DNA of 21,072 nt from Ichthyophthirius multifiliis. Taxonomy: Eukaryota > Ciliophora > Oligohymenophorea > Hymenostomatida. The notes under the pieces were generated by a model. It worked only from the letters and a program-made list of their open reading frames with translations. It searched no databases and was not told the DNA's origin. The DNA is taken from the NCBI RefSeq assembly GCF_000220395.1, contig NW_004086351.1:1-21072 (forward strand), written 5' to 3'. This document shows, piece after piece, positions 10,797 to 21,072 of the stretch (position 1 is the stretch's first letter; every line of letters starts with the position of its first letter). Position numbers and translations under genes: made by a program.

Positions 10797-12622
10797 TCAC
10801 CAAGCTTCTACAATATATTATTTATTTTTTTTCAATTAAGAAATTATATTTTATCCATTATCATTATTTAAATATTTATTTAAAAGTTCACAAAAGCTTT
10901 CTTCGACATTTTTTGGCATAAATTTGGCAGTTCCACTTACAAAAATTTTAACTTTATTTATATTTTCTATTATAATTTACCCAAAAATTTTAAAATTTTA
11001 CACCAAAATATGTTAAACATAAACTTTATCACCCTTTTGATCCCTTGAGAAGGCTGTGAAAAGTTCAATTTTTTTTTCTTATTGCACTTTTTCTAAATAT
11101 TCTCTATAATAAAATTCTTTTGATTCATATCTACATCCAAAAACAAGGAAAGTTTTATCTTAAAACTCTTTTCTTTCAATTTAATTTTATTCAATTTATT
11201 TATCTCTATGTTCAACAAATCCAATAAAAGGTGCAATACCAGTTCCAGGTCCTACCATAATAACAGGAACTGAAATATCATTAATAGGAAATAAAAGTGT
11301 ACTTTTTTTAAAAAAAGGACTACTTACTAAGGATTTTATTAAAGGAAAATACTACAAGTGCCTTAAATTTGCCTTTTAAAAGGAGTTTAATACTACACAA
11401 TTCCAATAGTAATACCTACAGAATTTTAATTAGTTAATTAAGTAGAAGAAATGGAAAATTCTCTAAACTTTTAAAGTTAAACACTTTCAAGAATGTATTC
11501 CAAAGGCATTTTAACTGTATTAAAATCGAAAAGGATTTCATAAACATTTCTTTTTTCCTTTGCTACATAACTGTAATATTCTTCACTACTTTCATAAAGT
11601 TCTTAAAGTTTTTCTTTATGTAATTCATCTTCGGTGCAAAGAGACATTAATTTAAAAAAATAACGACTTGGAGGATGTTGAATAGCTAAGAAATAAGTAA
11701 AAAGTTAAAAAACAGTTAAATAAGGAGGAAAGGGTATATTTTTTAAAAATGTTTTGTTTTTCGAATTTTTTTTTATTTTAATGATTTAATGAGGATATAT
11801 ATGCAATAAAGAAAGCAGTTTTAAAGCATTTTCTTCTGTATTAAACGGATAAATCATTAATATATCTCCTGGATTGTATTTAATTTAATTTTTTTCTTAT
11901 TCTATTTCGAAATCAATACGATAAGTTTAGCGTTAGTAATCAGGATTTGTTAATAATCTCATGTCCTTTATTCTTGAAATTATTGGATTATTATTTAATG
12001 ACTATGGTGGGGCTTTTATATATTAAAAAATTTCGTTTATTTAATATTCTTAAGGAATTTAATCATTGTTTAAATATTCAATAACATATTAAGGTTCAGG
12101 AATAGTGTTTTTTATAATTTCTTTTGAATTTAAATGATTTTTATTAAATATTTTACTTAAATTTTCATATAATTATTAAGTAAATATATCCAATTCATAA
12201 TCATAACCGAAAGGATGTTAATCATCTCCTAAATGCCTTTCTAAAAATGCTTAAGCACCTAATTATAATAATCGTTGATATAATTTTCTGGCCATCGCAT
12301 TATATTATATATATTAGCTATCCCCCAATCCAAAAAGAGTAAACTTTACATTTTCTAATGAATCGGAAGGGAGATCTTATATTAATAAAAATTTCCAAAA
12401 GTCTATCATACTTGATGGAGGTTCTCCCTAACCTGTAGTTGATACTATAAATATTATGTATTTTTCTTCTGGAAGGTTCTCGATTTAATATTCATCCATT
12501 GAATATAATTATGTTTTATAATCTAATATATTCAAATTTCTTTAAAGTTCTTCTGATACATATTTCGCATTTCCTGTTTAGGATGCATAAAGTATTAATA
12601 AATCGTATTCTTGTTAATCCAT
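10797..12622 (-). CDS. NADPH-dependent diflavin oxidoreductase 1 (NDOR1/Tah18), 608 aa
   Basis: NDOR1/Tah18 carries electrons from NADPH through FAD and FMN to the anamorsin/Dre2 protein in cytosolic Fe-S cluster assembly. The flavodoxin domain shows SQTGNA (14-19), STTGQGEPP (61-69), FGLGDSQY (97-104) and LGDDQH (131-136), the last typical of the NDOR1 branch. The FAD domain shows REFSISS and GTCS (421-424); the NADPH domain shows [32 protein letters not shown] and VSGTAKFMP, ending in EAW, the C-terminal tryptophan that stacks on FAD. No N-terminal membrane anchor is present, which separates it from cytochrome P450 reductase. No intron is needed. The start is the first ATG before the flavodoxin fold, and length matches the family. 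One nucleotide is missing between 11303 and 11337, most likely in the T7A7 run 11303-11316; with it the join reads [15 protein letters not shown], as expected for the family. Confidence 0.95.
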
Positions 12623-12929
12623 AAAAAAAAAAATATTTGAATATTAAGGTTTTAAATTTATTTTTATATATAATATTTGAGAATAAAAATGTATGTTATA
12701 TAGAAATTAATATTAATTTGAATATATTACTTCTTGTTATGAATTTATTTATTTTTTCTGGAATTTTCTTTTAATAACTAAAATAAAATACTAAAAAAAA
12801 ACACTTTAAATTTTTAAGAATTATTTAATTGTTTTTTGTTAATTAAAATATTATAAAAAAAAAATAGATTTTGATATTAAAAAAAAAAAAAAAAATATAT
12901 ATATATAAATATATATGATAATATATATG

Positions 12930-12965
<36 letters not shown>

Positions 12966-13160
12966 ATATTTATACTATTTATTATTTACTAATAATTTTA
13001 ATTTTTTTTTTTATCCAAATATTAATATTATTATAAAAGTCAAACAAATATTCTTATATATTTTTTTTTAATAATAAATACTTAATTTAATATAATTAAC
13101 TAATTTAATTAAATATTTTTTATTATTTATAATATTTTTATTTTTTTTTTTTTTTTAATC
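12623..13160. other. Spacer between NDOR1 start and coiled-coil gene end
   Basis: About 540 nt of nearly pure A/T holding the NDOR1 promoter and the 3' end of the next gene. It contains a poly-A run (about 12880-12894) running straight into a TA microsatellite, and a poly-T run at 13141-13156. No named regulatory site is visible. Confidence 0.5.
12895..12970. repeat. Interrupted TA microsatellite
   Basis: Alternating A/T, with a few ATATGATA and TTTATA interruptions, directly follows a 15-nt A run. It lies about 275 nt upstream of the NDOR1 start codon. Confidence 0.85.
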
Positions 13161-14750
13161 TCATTTATTTTATGTTTAATTTTCTTTTACAACATAATCT
13201 TATATTTAGCTAATAGATTTGATTAATTTTTCAGAATCGTTATCAAAGTTAGTTAAAGGTTTAGATTTGGCTACTTCTTAAGCTTATAGTATTCTTTTAT
13301 TTTATTTAGATAAAAGAATTAAATATTTCTCTTCAATAATTTTAATTTATTCTTTTAAAATATTAATTTCTTTAATTAATTCTTACTTATCAGTGATCAA
13401 ACGAATTTTATCATCTTGAATTTCAATATTAATTTTTTCAATTTCTTTTAATTATTCTTCAATAAGTTATTCTTTTTCCTCTGTATTTATTTTTATATGC
13501 GTTAAAATAAATATTTTTATAAAAAAACAAAAAACCTATTTATTCTTCTACATTTTTATGAATTTAAATAGTGTTTATTTTAGTTTAATTTTTTCTTTAA
13601 ACTTTTTAAGAGTAATCGTTTTATTCTTCTTTTGGAACTTTTTCTTTAAGTTCCTCTTCCAAGGATTACAGTTCAATTTATTTTTTCTTTAATTGGTTAT
13701 CATATATTACATTCTCTTTTTCACATTTTAAATAATTATTTTATTAAACATCAATCATGAATTTTAAAACTCTATTTTTTTCGCTTATTTCTTCAATTTC
13801 TTTTTCATTTTTTTTTTTTAAATTTAAATATTTATTTATTATTACTTTATAATAAGAAATCATCGTATGTTTTATTTTTAAATGCATATTAATTGTAAGA
13901 CATAATACAATCTTTAAACGTATCATTTAACTAATCTTATAAAGTCAAGTGATCTTCTTGAGTTTATAAAATTTTTTATTTAGCTTCTTTAATTTATTAA
14001 TTTTTTTCAATAATTTCTTTTTCCAAAATTTTAATTTCTTTTTTCATAGAAACAGCTGAGAAATTTTAATCAATAAATACTTTTTCAGAAGTTGCACTAT
14101 CAACAAAAGGATGATTTTAATCATCAAATATTACACCCTTTTTTAGATTCCAAGCATCTATTTATTTTAGCATTTTTCTATTTTCTTTTTCTATATTCCA
14201 AACTTTTGCACGTAGATTTGAATTGAATTCTTTTTATTCATTTATTTGATTTTTTGTATAATAAACCTATTTTAATTTTATTATTTTTTCAATTGAAAAA
14301 AAAAGTTAATATTACTTCATCCCATAATTTATCTCTTAAATCATCATAATTATCATCTTCAGCTTACAAATGAACAACTAAAGGTGGTGCTATAGATGTT
14401 TTAGGTCTTGCTAAATGAAAAATATAATATTTGTTGAAATTATTAATTTTTAATTATTGGATTTATAATTTATTACCTATTGCAGGAAAAACATTATTCT
14501 AAGCTGAATAAAAAGGTCTTTATTATCTTTTAGATTAAATGTTTTTGTTTAAATTTGAAATTATTGCTGTTTATGCACGTTACATATTTTCATTTTCTTT
14601 TAATTTTTATTGAATAAATCTATCAAAGTTTTACTTTGATAACTCACTGTTACATAAATTATGAGCACTTTGAATAATTCTTTATTGTTATTGTTTGGAC
14701 AAATTTTAATTTTGTTAAGTCAAATTGTAATCTGTGCTATCGTAAAGCAT
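13161..14750 (-). CDS. Coiled-coil protein of unknown function, about 457 aa, five exons
   Basis: Minus-strand exons are 14477-14750, 14316-14410, 13846-14266, 13536-13799 and 13161-13480, which sum to an exact multiple of three ending at TGA 13161-13163. The first 110 residues are Q/N-rich with a basic segment (SKRQQRPFYSAQ) and a proline-containing APPLVVHLQAEDD stretch. A conserved-looking segment follows (LRAKVWNIEKENRKMLKQ and DAWNLKKGVIFDDQNHPF). From about residue 190 to 430 the chain is coiled coil (EIKILEKEIIEKNQQIKEAK; QIELQSLEEELKEKV; DKQELIKEINILKEQIK). The third intron (13800-13845, 46 nt) is doubtful: it covers a 12-nt homopolymer at 13808-13819, and dropping one base there would also restore the frame, giving about 472 aa. 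The fourth intron (13481-13535) starts with the less usual GTTTTTTG. Family not recognised. Confidence 0.78.
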
Positions 14751-15053
14751 TTTTTATATAATATAAGTATATTATAATTATTATTATTATTTTATTTTAT
14801 TTTTAAAAAAAAAGGTTTAAAAAAAGTATTATTAAATATATTTATATATTTAAATCAAAAAATTTTATTATTTAGTTGCATTATGAAATTATTTTTATTT
14901 TCAATAATAAAAAAATATTATTATATTTAATATTTTTTCAAAGAAAATATTATTTGTTTATAACTCATTAGAATAAATTTAATCTAAATATTAAATAAGT
15001 TTTTTATAAAAATAACAAATTAACATACATTATTATTTATTATTGTAAAGGCA
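14751..15053. other. Short spacer between two minus-strand genes
   Basis: 303 nt of A/T-rich DNA, with the 5' leader of the 457-aa coiled-coil gene at the left end and the 3' end of the 920-aa gene at the right. Nothing else is recognised. Confidence 0.55.
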
Positions 15054-17939
15054 TCATAATATATAATTATTTTCAATATATTATAATAAGCAACTTAAAA
15101 GCTATTTAATCTCTTAGATTTAGGTTTATTTAATTTTTTATTCTAATTATTAAATAATCTAATCAATAAATTAATTAAATTTAATATTTTTTCCTATGGT
15201 TCTATTCTATTCTTAAATATCTTAAATAGTTTATTAAGAATAAATACAAAACTCATTAATTAACTATATATTAGATTTAACATTTTAATAAAATTGTAAG
15301 CTTTAAATAGAAAAGTTTTCTTATAAAAAATCAATACTATCATTTAAACTTACTTAAAATTCAATCCAAACTTATAAATTATCTAATGCCTATTTAGAAT
15401 CTAATTTTTATCTAAAAAATTCCCTAAAAAATTCTTCTTTTTAAGATTAATAATTGTAAACTTATTAAATTAAATGAAGAGGTTCAATAGCTTCTTAAAT
15501 TTTAATTTTATAAGCATCAAATTGAATTTATAATTTATTTTTTAGTTCAGTTTATAAGAATTATGTATTGGAAAATTCTTATAATAAATTAAGTATATTT
15601 TAATAACTATTATTTATTAATTTTACTTAATTTAGATATTCTTAGTCGCTTAGAATATTTTCTTTTTAATATTTTTGAATAAATACTTTTATTTATTCTT
15701 ATATTAATATATGATTTTGTCTATAATTATTTATAAAATGAAATAAAAAATCTTCTGTTTCAAGTTTTACTTTACATAATAATTGTAATTTCTAACTTAA
15801 TTTTTAAGAATAATCCTTTTGAAAATTAATTACATCAAATTTATGTTCTACTAAATTTTCAGTTAATTATTATGCTGGTTTCAAATTTTAAAAATCTAAA
15901 AACTATTCAAATTATTCTTAAATATTTTAATTATTCATATAATTTCTAGATTCAATTATTATACCTAGCCCTTCCAAATTTGTGAGATGTAAATCTAGAC
16001 TTTATGCATTTTCTTCAAAATCTAATTTTAATAAAGGTGATAATATATTGCTTTCTTCTGTTAAGTTTAATTCAATTTAAGATTATTTCTTCTTTAATTT
16101 TAATAAAAAATTTAATATTTATACACTTATCTAATCTAAAAATGCTCTATTATCAGTTTAATTTATTTATTTATTCTATTATAAAAAATAAAATAACAAA
16201 ACAAATAATTTTTTTTTATAAAAAAAAAAATACATCGATAAAGTCAAAAAATTAATTTAGTTCTTCCAAAAGTTATTTTGTTTCATTAAAAATTAATTAA
16301 CACTCTTCTTATATTAAATCAGCTTCTGTTTATAAAATTTCAACAATTTTATCTTATATTTAATACATATCTTCTATAGTTTTCCTTAATTTATTAAAGG
16401 TTTATTCAAATAAATTAGTAAAAATCAAAAATTCATTTACATCAAAGTAACTTTATAATTTTCGTTCAAAATCTCTAAGCTCTACAATAATATTATTACT
16501 TTTGGTGTATTTTAGTTTTATATCAGATCTTAATTTATTTATTTATTTATTTTCGGCTGGAATTATACTTCTTTTGATTACTTAATTTTGAAAGTTTTTA
16601 TATTATTTAACTAATGAATTTATTTCCATAATAAAATCTTCTGCTTATTAAACTAATTTATACAAATGAAATTCACTTTATTCTATTTCTTGAATAAAAT
16701 TAATTATTTATTGGAATACTATTATTTCATTTTTTAACTGTTTTATTTGACTTATTCTTTTAAATCTTTATTTTTCAAAAAGAGCTGAAAATTATTACGT
16801 AGTATTGGTATATGAATATAATTCATTATAATTTTTTAATTGTATTAAAAAACTTTAACTTTAATTATTTATTTACTTTAATAATTATTGATTTTATTTA
16901 ATATTTAAAGGTAATTTTATTTTATTTTATAATTCTTTTACTAATTCGGCAAACCTTTTTTTATATTTTTTATATTTTATTATTTTTTTATTTTTTCAAT
17001 TTTTTTTATTTATTTTTACTTATCTTGCATCTTTTATATTTCTTTTTCTAACATAAAAAATAAATAAATAATAAGACAAATATTAAAGTTTATTATTTTC
17101 AAAGGAATATCTATTTTAAGTAACTCTTCTTTTGTATAAAAAAGCTATCTTTTAAGCTCAAGGTATATAAAAGTGCAACATTTATGAAATATATTATTTT
17201 ATTTAACAATAAATTAAGATCTTTACTAAAAGCTATTTTTAATCAAAAGTGCTAATTAAGCAGATAAAGAAGGAATTTATGATTCTTCTGCACTTAAGCA
17301 ATTTTAATAAGCTTCATATATATCCAAAATTAAAGTATCCAAATGATTTGAAAGTTCTTATATATTTTAATCAAAATCGAATGAAAGTAAAAATTATGTA
17401 TTTTATTATTCAGAAAAAAGGCTTGTATAATGAATAAGATCAAATGAAGCTTTAATTTCGATTTTAGATAAAATTTCGCATATATTTTAAATCAAAATAA
17501 TACTTTTATTTAATGACTTAACATTTGAAAATGAAATATTTATAAATTCTCTTTTCTTTTGTAGATTTGAATTTGATTCTATTATTTCGATCACTATCCT
17601 TACTTCAGAAAATAGTTAAACTAAATCTTTTTGGGCGTTTTATTGTACTTCACGTATTTTTAAATTGTATTCAGTTATCTATTTATCAATTTTTAAAAAG
17701 TTAAGATATTTCAAAGCTAAATCCATTAAATTTTTGTTTGACATAAATGGCTAGTCTATAATAATGTCTAAATCTTCTTCTAATATTCGGTATTTATACA
17801 AAGTAGGTATTAAATTTATGTATTTGATTTATATGGAAATATCCGATAATGAAGAAGATGGTAAAAATATAAATTATGAATCTATTTATTTTATATAATT
17901 ATGAATTTTTTAAAGATTATTTATAACAAATTCAGTCAT
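15054..17939 (-). CDS. Large helical/coiled-coil protein, 920 aa, three exons
   Basis: Minus-strand exons are 17020-17939, 16234-16954 and 15054-16175, with introns of 65 nt (16955-17019) and 58 nt (16176-16233). Together they give 921 codons ending at TGA 15054-15056. The start MTEFVINNLQKIHNYI is the first ATG of the frame. The first 300 residues are mixed hydrophobic helices (KYRILEEDLDIIIDQPF; FSEVRIVIEIIESNS). A coiled-coil stretch with conserved aromatics follows (KFAELVKELQNK; YKNFQNQVIKRSIIPAE; ELRDFERKLQSYFDV; RKTIEDMYQIQDKIVEIL). The C-terminal 370 residues, starting NLEGLGIIIESRNYM, are again all helical and very glutamine-rich. Around 17050-17130 the frame reads an odd hydrophobic run (IINFNICLIIYLFFM) and may hide a further in-frame intron. 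No ATPase, kinase or membrane domain is visible. The layout recalls tether or cytoskeletal proteins, but no family can be named. Confidence 0.8.
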
Positions 17940-18232
17940 TTATATCTTCTTTTTTAATAATAATTAAATGATTATAAAGTATATATATAATAAAAATAAT
18001 AGAATAACAATCTATAAAATAATAAAACATGTTACGAAAAATAATAAATAAACAATAAAATTTAATATTATAAAAAACATAATTAAATATATAAATTATA
18101 AAATATAAAATGAAAAAAATTATAAATATATACTAAAATCAATAAAATATAAAAAAAAATATAAAACAAATATATGAATAAATATAAATTATAAAATTTT
18201 TATATATAAAAAACAAATATCTAAATTATTAA

Positions 18233-18269
<37 letters not shown>

Positions 18270-18819
18270 TATTTATTAATTTTCGTTTTAATTAAAATTT
18301 AATATATATTATATAATTAATTATTCTTTTATATATAAATATTTATTATATTATTTATTTAATTATAATATATTTATTTAATATATATATTTAATATATC
18401 ATTATATTTAAATTATATTAATTATTATTTTAAATTTATTAAATTTTTAGTAAATATTTTAAATTATTTTATTATTTTAAATACGAAAAAAAAATTAATT
18501 TATAATTATTATTTATATTTAAATTGTAGTTTTTCTAAAAATAAAAAAAATTAATATATAATATTTATTTTACTATTATTCAAATAAGAGAATTGATAAT
18601 TTTAAATTTCTAATAATTTTACATTTTTTTAATATTTTAAAATAAAAAAAAACTAATTATTCAACATAGAATAAACAATTTGTATAAATAATATATTTTA
18701 TAATTTAAAAATATATATTATAGATAATCTAAACAAAAAATAATTTAAACTATAAAAAAATTAAACTATATAAAAAAAAAAAATATCAAATTACATAATA
18801 TATATAAAAAAAAATTTAA
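17940..18819. other. Gene-free A/T spacer
   Basis: 880 nt of almost pure A/T between the start of the 920-aa gene and the end of the H2A.Z gene. It holds a TA microsatellite (18240-18266) and many ATATAAAT-like repeats. No frame looks coding, and no RNA gene was recognised. Confidence 0.6.
18240..18266. repeat. Perfect TA microsatellite
   Basis: An uninterrupted run of alternating A and T about 27 nt long in intergenic DNA. Confidence 0.9.
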
Positions 18820-19166
18820 TCAGTTTTATTATTCGTTTGGTTTAGATCTATTTTTTGTAGTTAATTTTCCTAGTAAAGCTTTATGAATATGAGGAATAAC
18901 ACCACCTCCTGATATAGTAGCTTTGATTAAAATGTCTAATTCTTCATCTCCTCTTATAGCCAATAAAAGATGTCTAGGAGAAATTCTTCTTACTTTGAAA
19001 TCTTTAGAAGCATTTCCAGCTAGTTCTAAAACTTCAGCAGTAAGATATTCTAATATAGCAGCTGTGTATACAGCAGAAGTAGCACCAACTCTATTTTTAA
19101 AACTAACTCTGCTTTTTAAGAATCTATGAATTCTTCCAACTGGAAACTAAAAAATATTATATATAT

Positions 19167-19221
<55 letters not shown>

Positions 19222-19436
19222 TTATATTTATTTATTTCTTATATTAATAATTTACTTAAAGTCCAGCTTTAAAGGATCTTGATTAAGTGTTTTTTTTACT
19301 TTTTCCTGAGCCGACCTTTCCTCCTTTTCCTCCTTTTCCTCCTTTTCCTCCTTTTCCTCCTTTACCTCCTTTTCCGCCTTTTCCTTATACCTTTTTTTTT
19401 ATTTATAAAATTACTATATTAATTATAATATACCAT
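18820..19436 (-). CDS. Histone H2A.Z variant (Tetrahymena Hv1-like), 154 aa, three exons
   Basis: H2A.Z replaces H2A in nucleosomes at active or poised promoters; its Tetrahymena counterpart Hv1 is found in transcriptionally active nuclei. Exons on the minus strand: 19434-19436 (ATG only), 19256-19390 and 18820-19146. The tail consists of about eight Gly-Gly-Lys repeats, then [19 protein letters not shown]. The histone fold follows: [70 protein letters not shown], then [26 protein letters not shown] and [10 protein letters not shown] are H2A.Z hallmarks, unlike the NDEELNKLL and GGVLPNI of canonical H2A. The tail lysines are the expected acetylation sites. Introns are 43 nt (19391-19433) and 109 nt (19147-19255). 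The first exon's length is set by the only upstream ATG followed directly by a GT donor. Base composition is less A/T-rich than the surroundings, as expected for a highly expressed, constrained protein. Confidence 0.97.
19158..19222. repeat. TA microsatellite inside H2A.Z intron 2
   Basis: Long alternating T/A runs interrupted by TAAATA and TAATA fill most of the 109-nt intron. Expansion of this repeat probably explains why the intron is longer than usual for this genome. Confidence 0.9.
19317..19385 (-). repeat. Short tandem repeat encoding the Gly-Gly-Lys tail
   Basis: A 9-nt unit (GGA GGA AAA on the coding strand) is repeated about eight times with few third-position changes. The near-identity of the units suggests recent expansion by slippage. 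Tetrahymena Hv1 has a shorter version of the same tail. Confidence 0.9.
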
Positions 19437-20682
19437 TTTTTTTTTAATTTTTTTTTATTTTATTTTTTAAAATGAATTTATTTCATATAATTTTTAATAT
19501 ATAATAAATATTTATTTATTTATTATTTTTTATAAATATATTTTATTTTGAAAATTAAATATTCACATTTATTATTTATTTTTACTTTACACTTTATTTT
19601 ACTTTTTATTTAATTTTTTTTTTTTCTTTATTTGTGCATAATTCATTTAAATATTTTTTTGTTATTTAATTTAAAAATTTTAATTTTATTGGATATTTTT
19701 TAACACAAATAGATAAAAAATTTTAAATAAGTTCAAAAATTTATTATATATTTTTATATATATTGAATATCAAACATATGTATAACTTTAAAATAAAATA
19801 AATATATATTATATTTATATATTTATTAATTATTTTTTTTATATTATTTTTTTTAAAAACGATTTTATAAAAAAAAATATAGAAGAAAAAAACATTATTA
19901 TTTTTTAGATTAATAATTAATTCTTAAAAATAAATAATAAAAAATATAAGAAAAAATATTATTATTAAATGGCCATCTAATCATTTTTATAAGAAAAATT
20001 ATAATTAGATGTCTAATACGAAAATGTATTTAAATTAAAAAAATATTTTGATTTAAATAATTTTAAGCTTCTTAAATTCTATTATATTAATTTTTTAATA
20101 TAAAAAATAAAATAAATAAATAAAAAAATATTATTAAAAATAACATTTTTTTTTTTTAATTAATATAGATGAAATATATTTAAATTAAAATATAATTCAA
20201 TTAATTTATATAAAATTCAAGAAACTATTTTTTGTATTTTTTTAATTATAACTTTATAATAATTTAAAAAAAAAATATATAAATATATATAATTATTTAT
20301 CTTCTATATATAAAAATTTTAGAAAATTATTTATAAGTTATTATGAGCAAATTGTTATTAATAATTCATAAATAAAAAAATATTTATATATATAAATTTA
20401 TAAAAATATTGAAAAGTAATTGTTATGATATCATTATATTAATAATTATAAAAAATCAAATAATATGTTTAATTAATTAAAATAAAAATAAAAAATATCA
20501 AAAATAAAAAAATTAAATATATTAAGATATAAATTAAAAGAAATAATAAATAATTAAAAAACAAAATATAAATAACATTAATATAAGAAAAAAAAAAAGT
20601 ATAAATATATAAATATATATATATCTATATAAATATATATATTTATTTATTTATATAAATATTATTTATCTAAATTTTTTTA
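19437..20682. other. Gene-free spacer with hairpin and TA repeats
   Basis: About 1.25 kb of almost pure A/T. The part nearest 19437 must contain the H2A.Z promoter, but no element is recognisable. A 36-nt inverted repeat lies at 19975-20010. TATAAATA-type repeats fill 20600-20660, next to the end of the right-hand gene. No coding frame was found. Confidence 0.55.
19975..20010. repeat. Inverted repeat (possible hairpin)
   Basis: ATCTAAT is followed by ATTTTT, a short loop, AAAAAT and ATTAGAT, giving two stacked stems of 7 and 6 bp. It may fold in DNA or RNA, but such A/T palindromes arise easily here. Confidence 0.5.
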
Positions 20683-21072
20683 TCATTTAATAGCATTCAT
20701 AATTTCTTTAGATAAAAATGCATTTTTTAAAAATGTATATTTTATTATAATATTCATTGGTATCATGTTAAGCATTCCTTTAGTTCTCCATAAAATAATT
20801 GTTAACTTTCTTATATATGGAATCCATAAATAAATAAAAATAAAAACTAAAAAAAATATGAAAGTACCAAAATATATAAAATAAGTCTCTTTATATTTTT
20901 CCAAATATAGATATGATTATTCCAAATATAGATCATTTAATTCAACCATTGAAGGAATAACGAAATACATTTCTTCTATAATCATTGTAATATCTTCATT
21001 ATTCATGATATCTATTATACTTTCTAATGATTTTTACATACTATCTATTTCAGTATTATTATCTCTTAATGC
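20683..21072 (-). CDS. C-terminal end of a membrane protein (partial)
   Basis: The minus-strand frame enters at the right edge without a start and ends at TGA 20683-20685; 129 residues are visible. The first 60 are acidic and helical (LRDNNTEIDSMQKSLESI). One strong transmembrane segment follows (TYFIYFGTFIFFLVFIFIYL). After it comes a juxtamembrane tail, IPYIRKLTIILWRTKGMLNM, then IPMNIIIKYTFLKNAF. The W(R/K)T-(K/R)-xML-x-(L/M)IP pattern just after the last membrane helix recalls the C-termini of the large multi-pass PAS/TmcB-like proteins that are numerous in ciliates. This resemblance is from memory and weak, so the family is an inference. No intron is visible in this part. Confidence 0.75.

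Noticed and set aside
11334-11363. 29-nt GT-AG intron in NDOR1 that would also restore the frame
   Set aside because: It would remove the conserved GTCSIFL segment of the FAD domain and is much shorter than every other intron in the window.
16004-16255. Plus-strand hydrophobic frame of 83 codons
   Set aside because: It is the antisense of the 920-aa gene and of its 58-nt intron.
18923-19129. Plus-strand open frame of 68 codons
   Set aside because: It is the antisense of the H2A.Z histone fold, which explains its composition.
19287-19475. Plus-strand frame rich in PPFPPF repeats
   Set aside because: It is the antisense of the H2A.Z Gly-Gly-Lys tail and uses the standard code.
1-21072. Virus-like elements, CRISPR arrays, rRNA or tRNA genes
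   Set aside because: None seen: no capsid, integrase, polymerase or reverse-transcriptase motif, no spaced repeat array, and no cloverleaf on either strand by eye.

Overview
The window comes from a ciliate nuclear genome, most likely a hymenostome close to Ichthyophthirius multifiliis. Every real gene reads through with TAA and TAG as glutamine and ends only at TGA. The DNA is extremely A+T-rich. Introns are mostly about 40 to 66 nt, GT-AG, and almost pure A/T. The histone H2A.Z has a long Gly-Gly-Lys tail like Tetrahymena Hv1. Genus assignment is an inference from these traits, not from a database match.

Layout: positions 1-1818 hold no host gene, but the minus strand of about 445-1490 carries a decayed Tc1/mariner-type transposase. 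Two coiled-coil genes follow on the plus strand (1819-3403, 2 introns; 3567-4304, none). A 3 kb gene-poor stretch (4305-7344) follows, with a few slightly less A/T-rich islands that I cannot assign. The vacuolar H+-ATPase subunit a gene (7345-10441, plus strand, 8 exons, 840 aa) is the best supported gene. It converges on a minus-strand gene for the diflavin reductase NDOR1/Tah18 (10797-12622, 608 aa). The rest is all minus strand: a coiled-coil protein (13161-14750, about 457 aa), a 920-aa helical/coiled-coil protein (15054-17939), histone H2A.Z (18820-19436, 3 exons, first exon only ATG), and the C-terminal end of a membrane protein that runs off the right edge (20683-21072).

The genes do not form a pathway. 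V-ATPase subunit a acidifies organelles, NDOR1 feeds electrons to cytosolic Fe-S cluster assembly, and H2A.Z marks chromatin. Four of the eight genes are glutamine-rich coiled-coil or helical proteins of unknown role, as is common in ciliates with large cytoskeletal and ciliary gene sets; a ciliary role here is only a guess.

Points of note: (1) the V-ATPase and NDOR1 genes each lack one nucleotide at an A/T homopolymer run, which suggests read errors but could be tested as frameshifting; (2) a 323-nt first intron in a V-ATPase gene whose other introns are 40-44 nt; (3) an intron directly after the H2A.Z start codon; (4) the transposon fossil. I found no CRISPR array, tRNA, rRNA or virus-like element.
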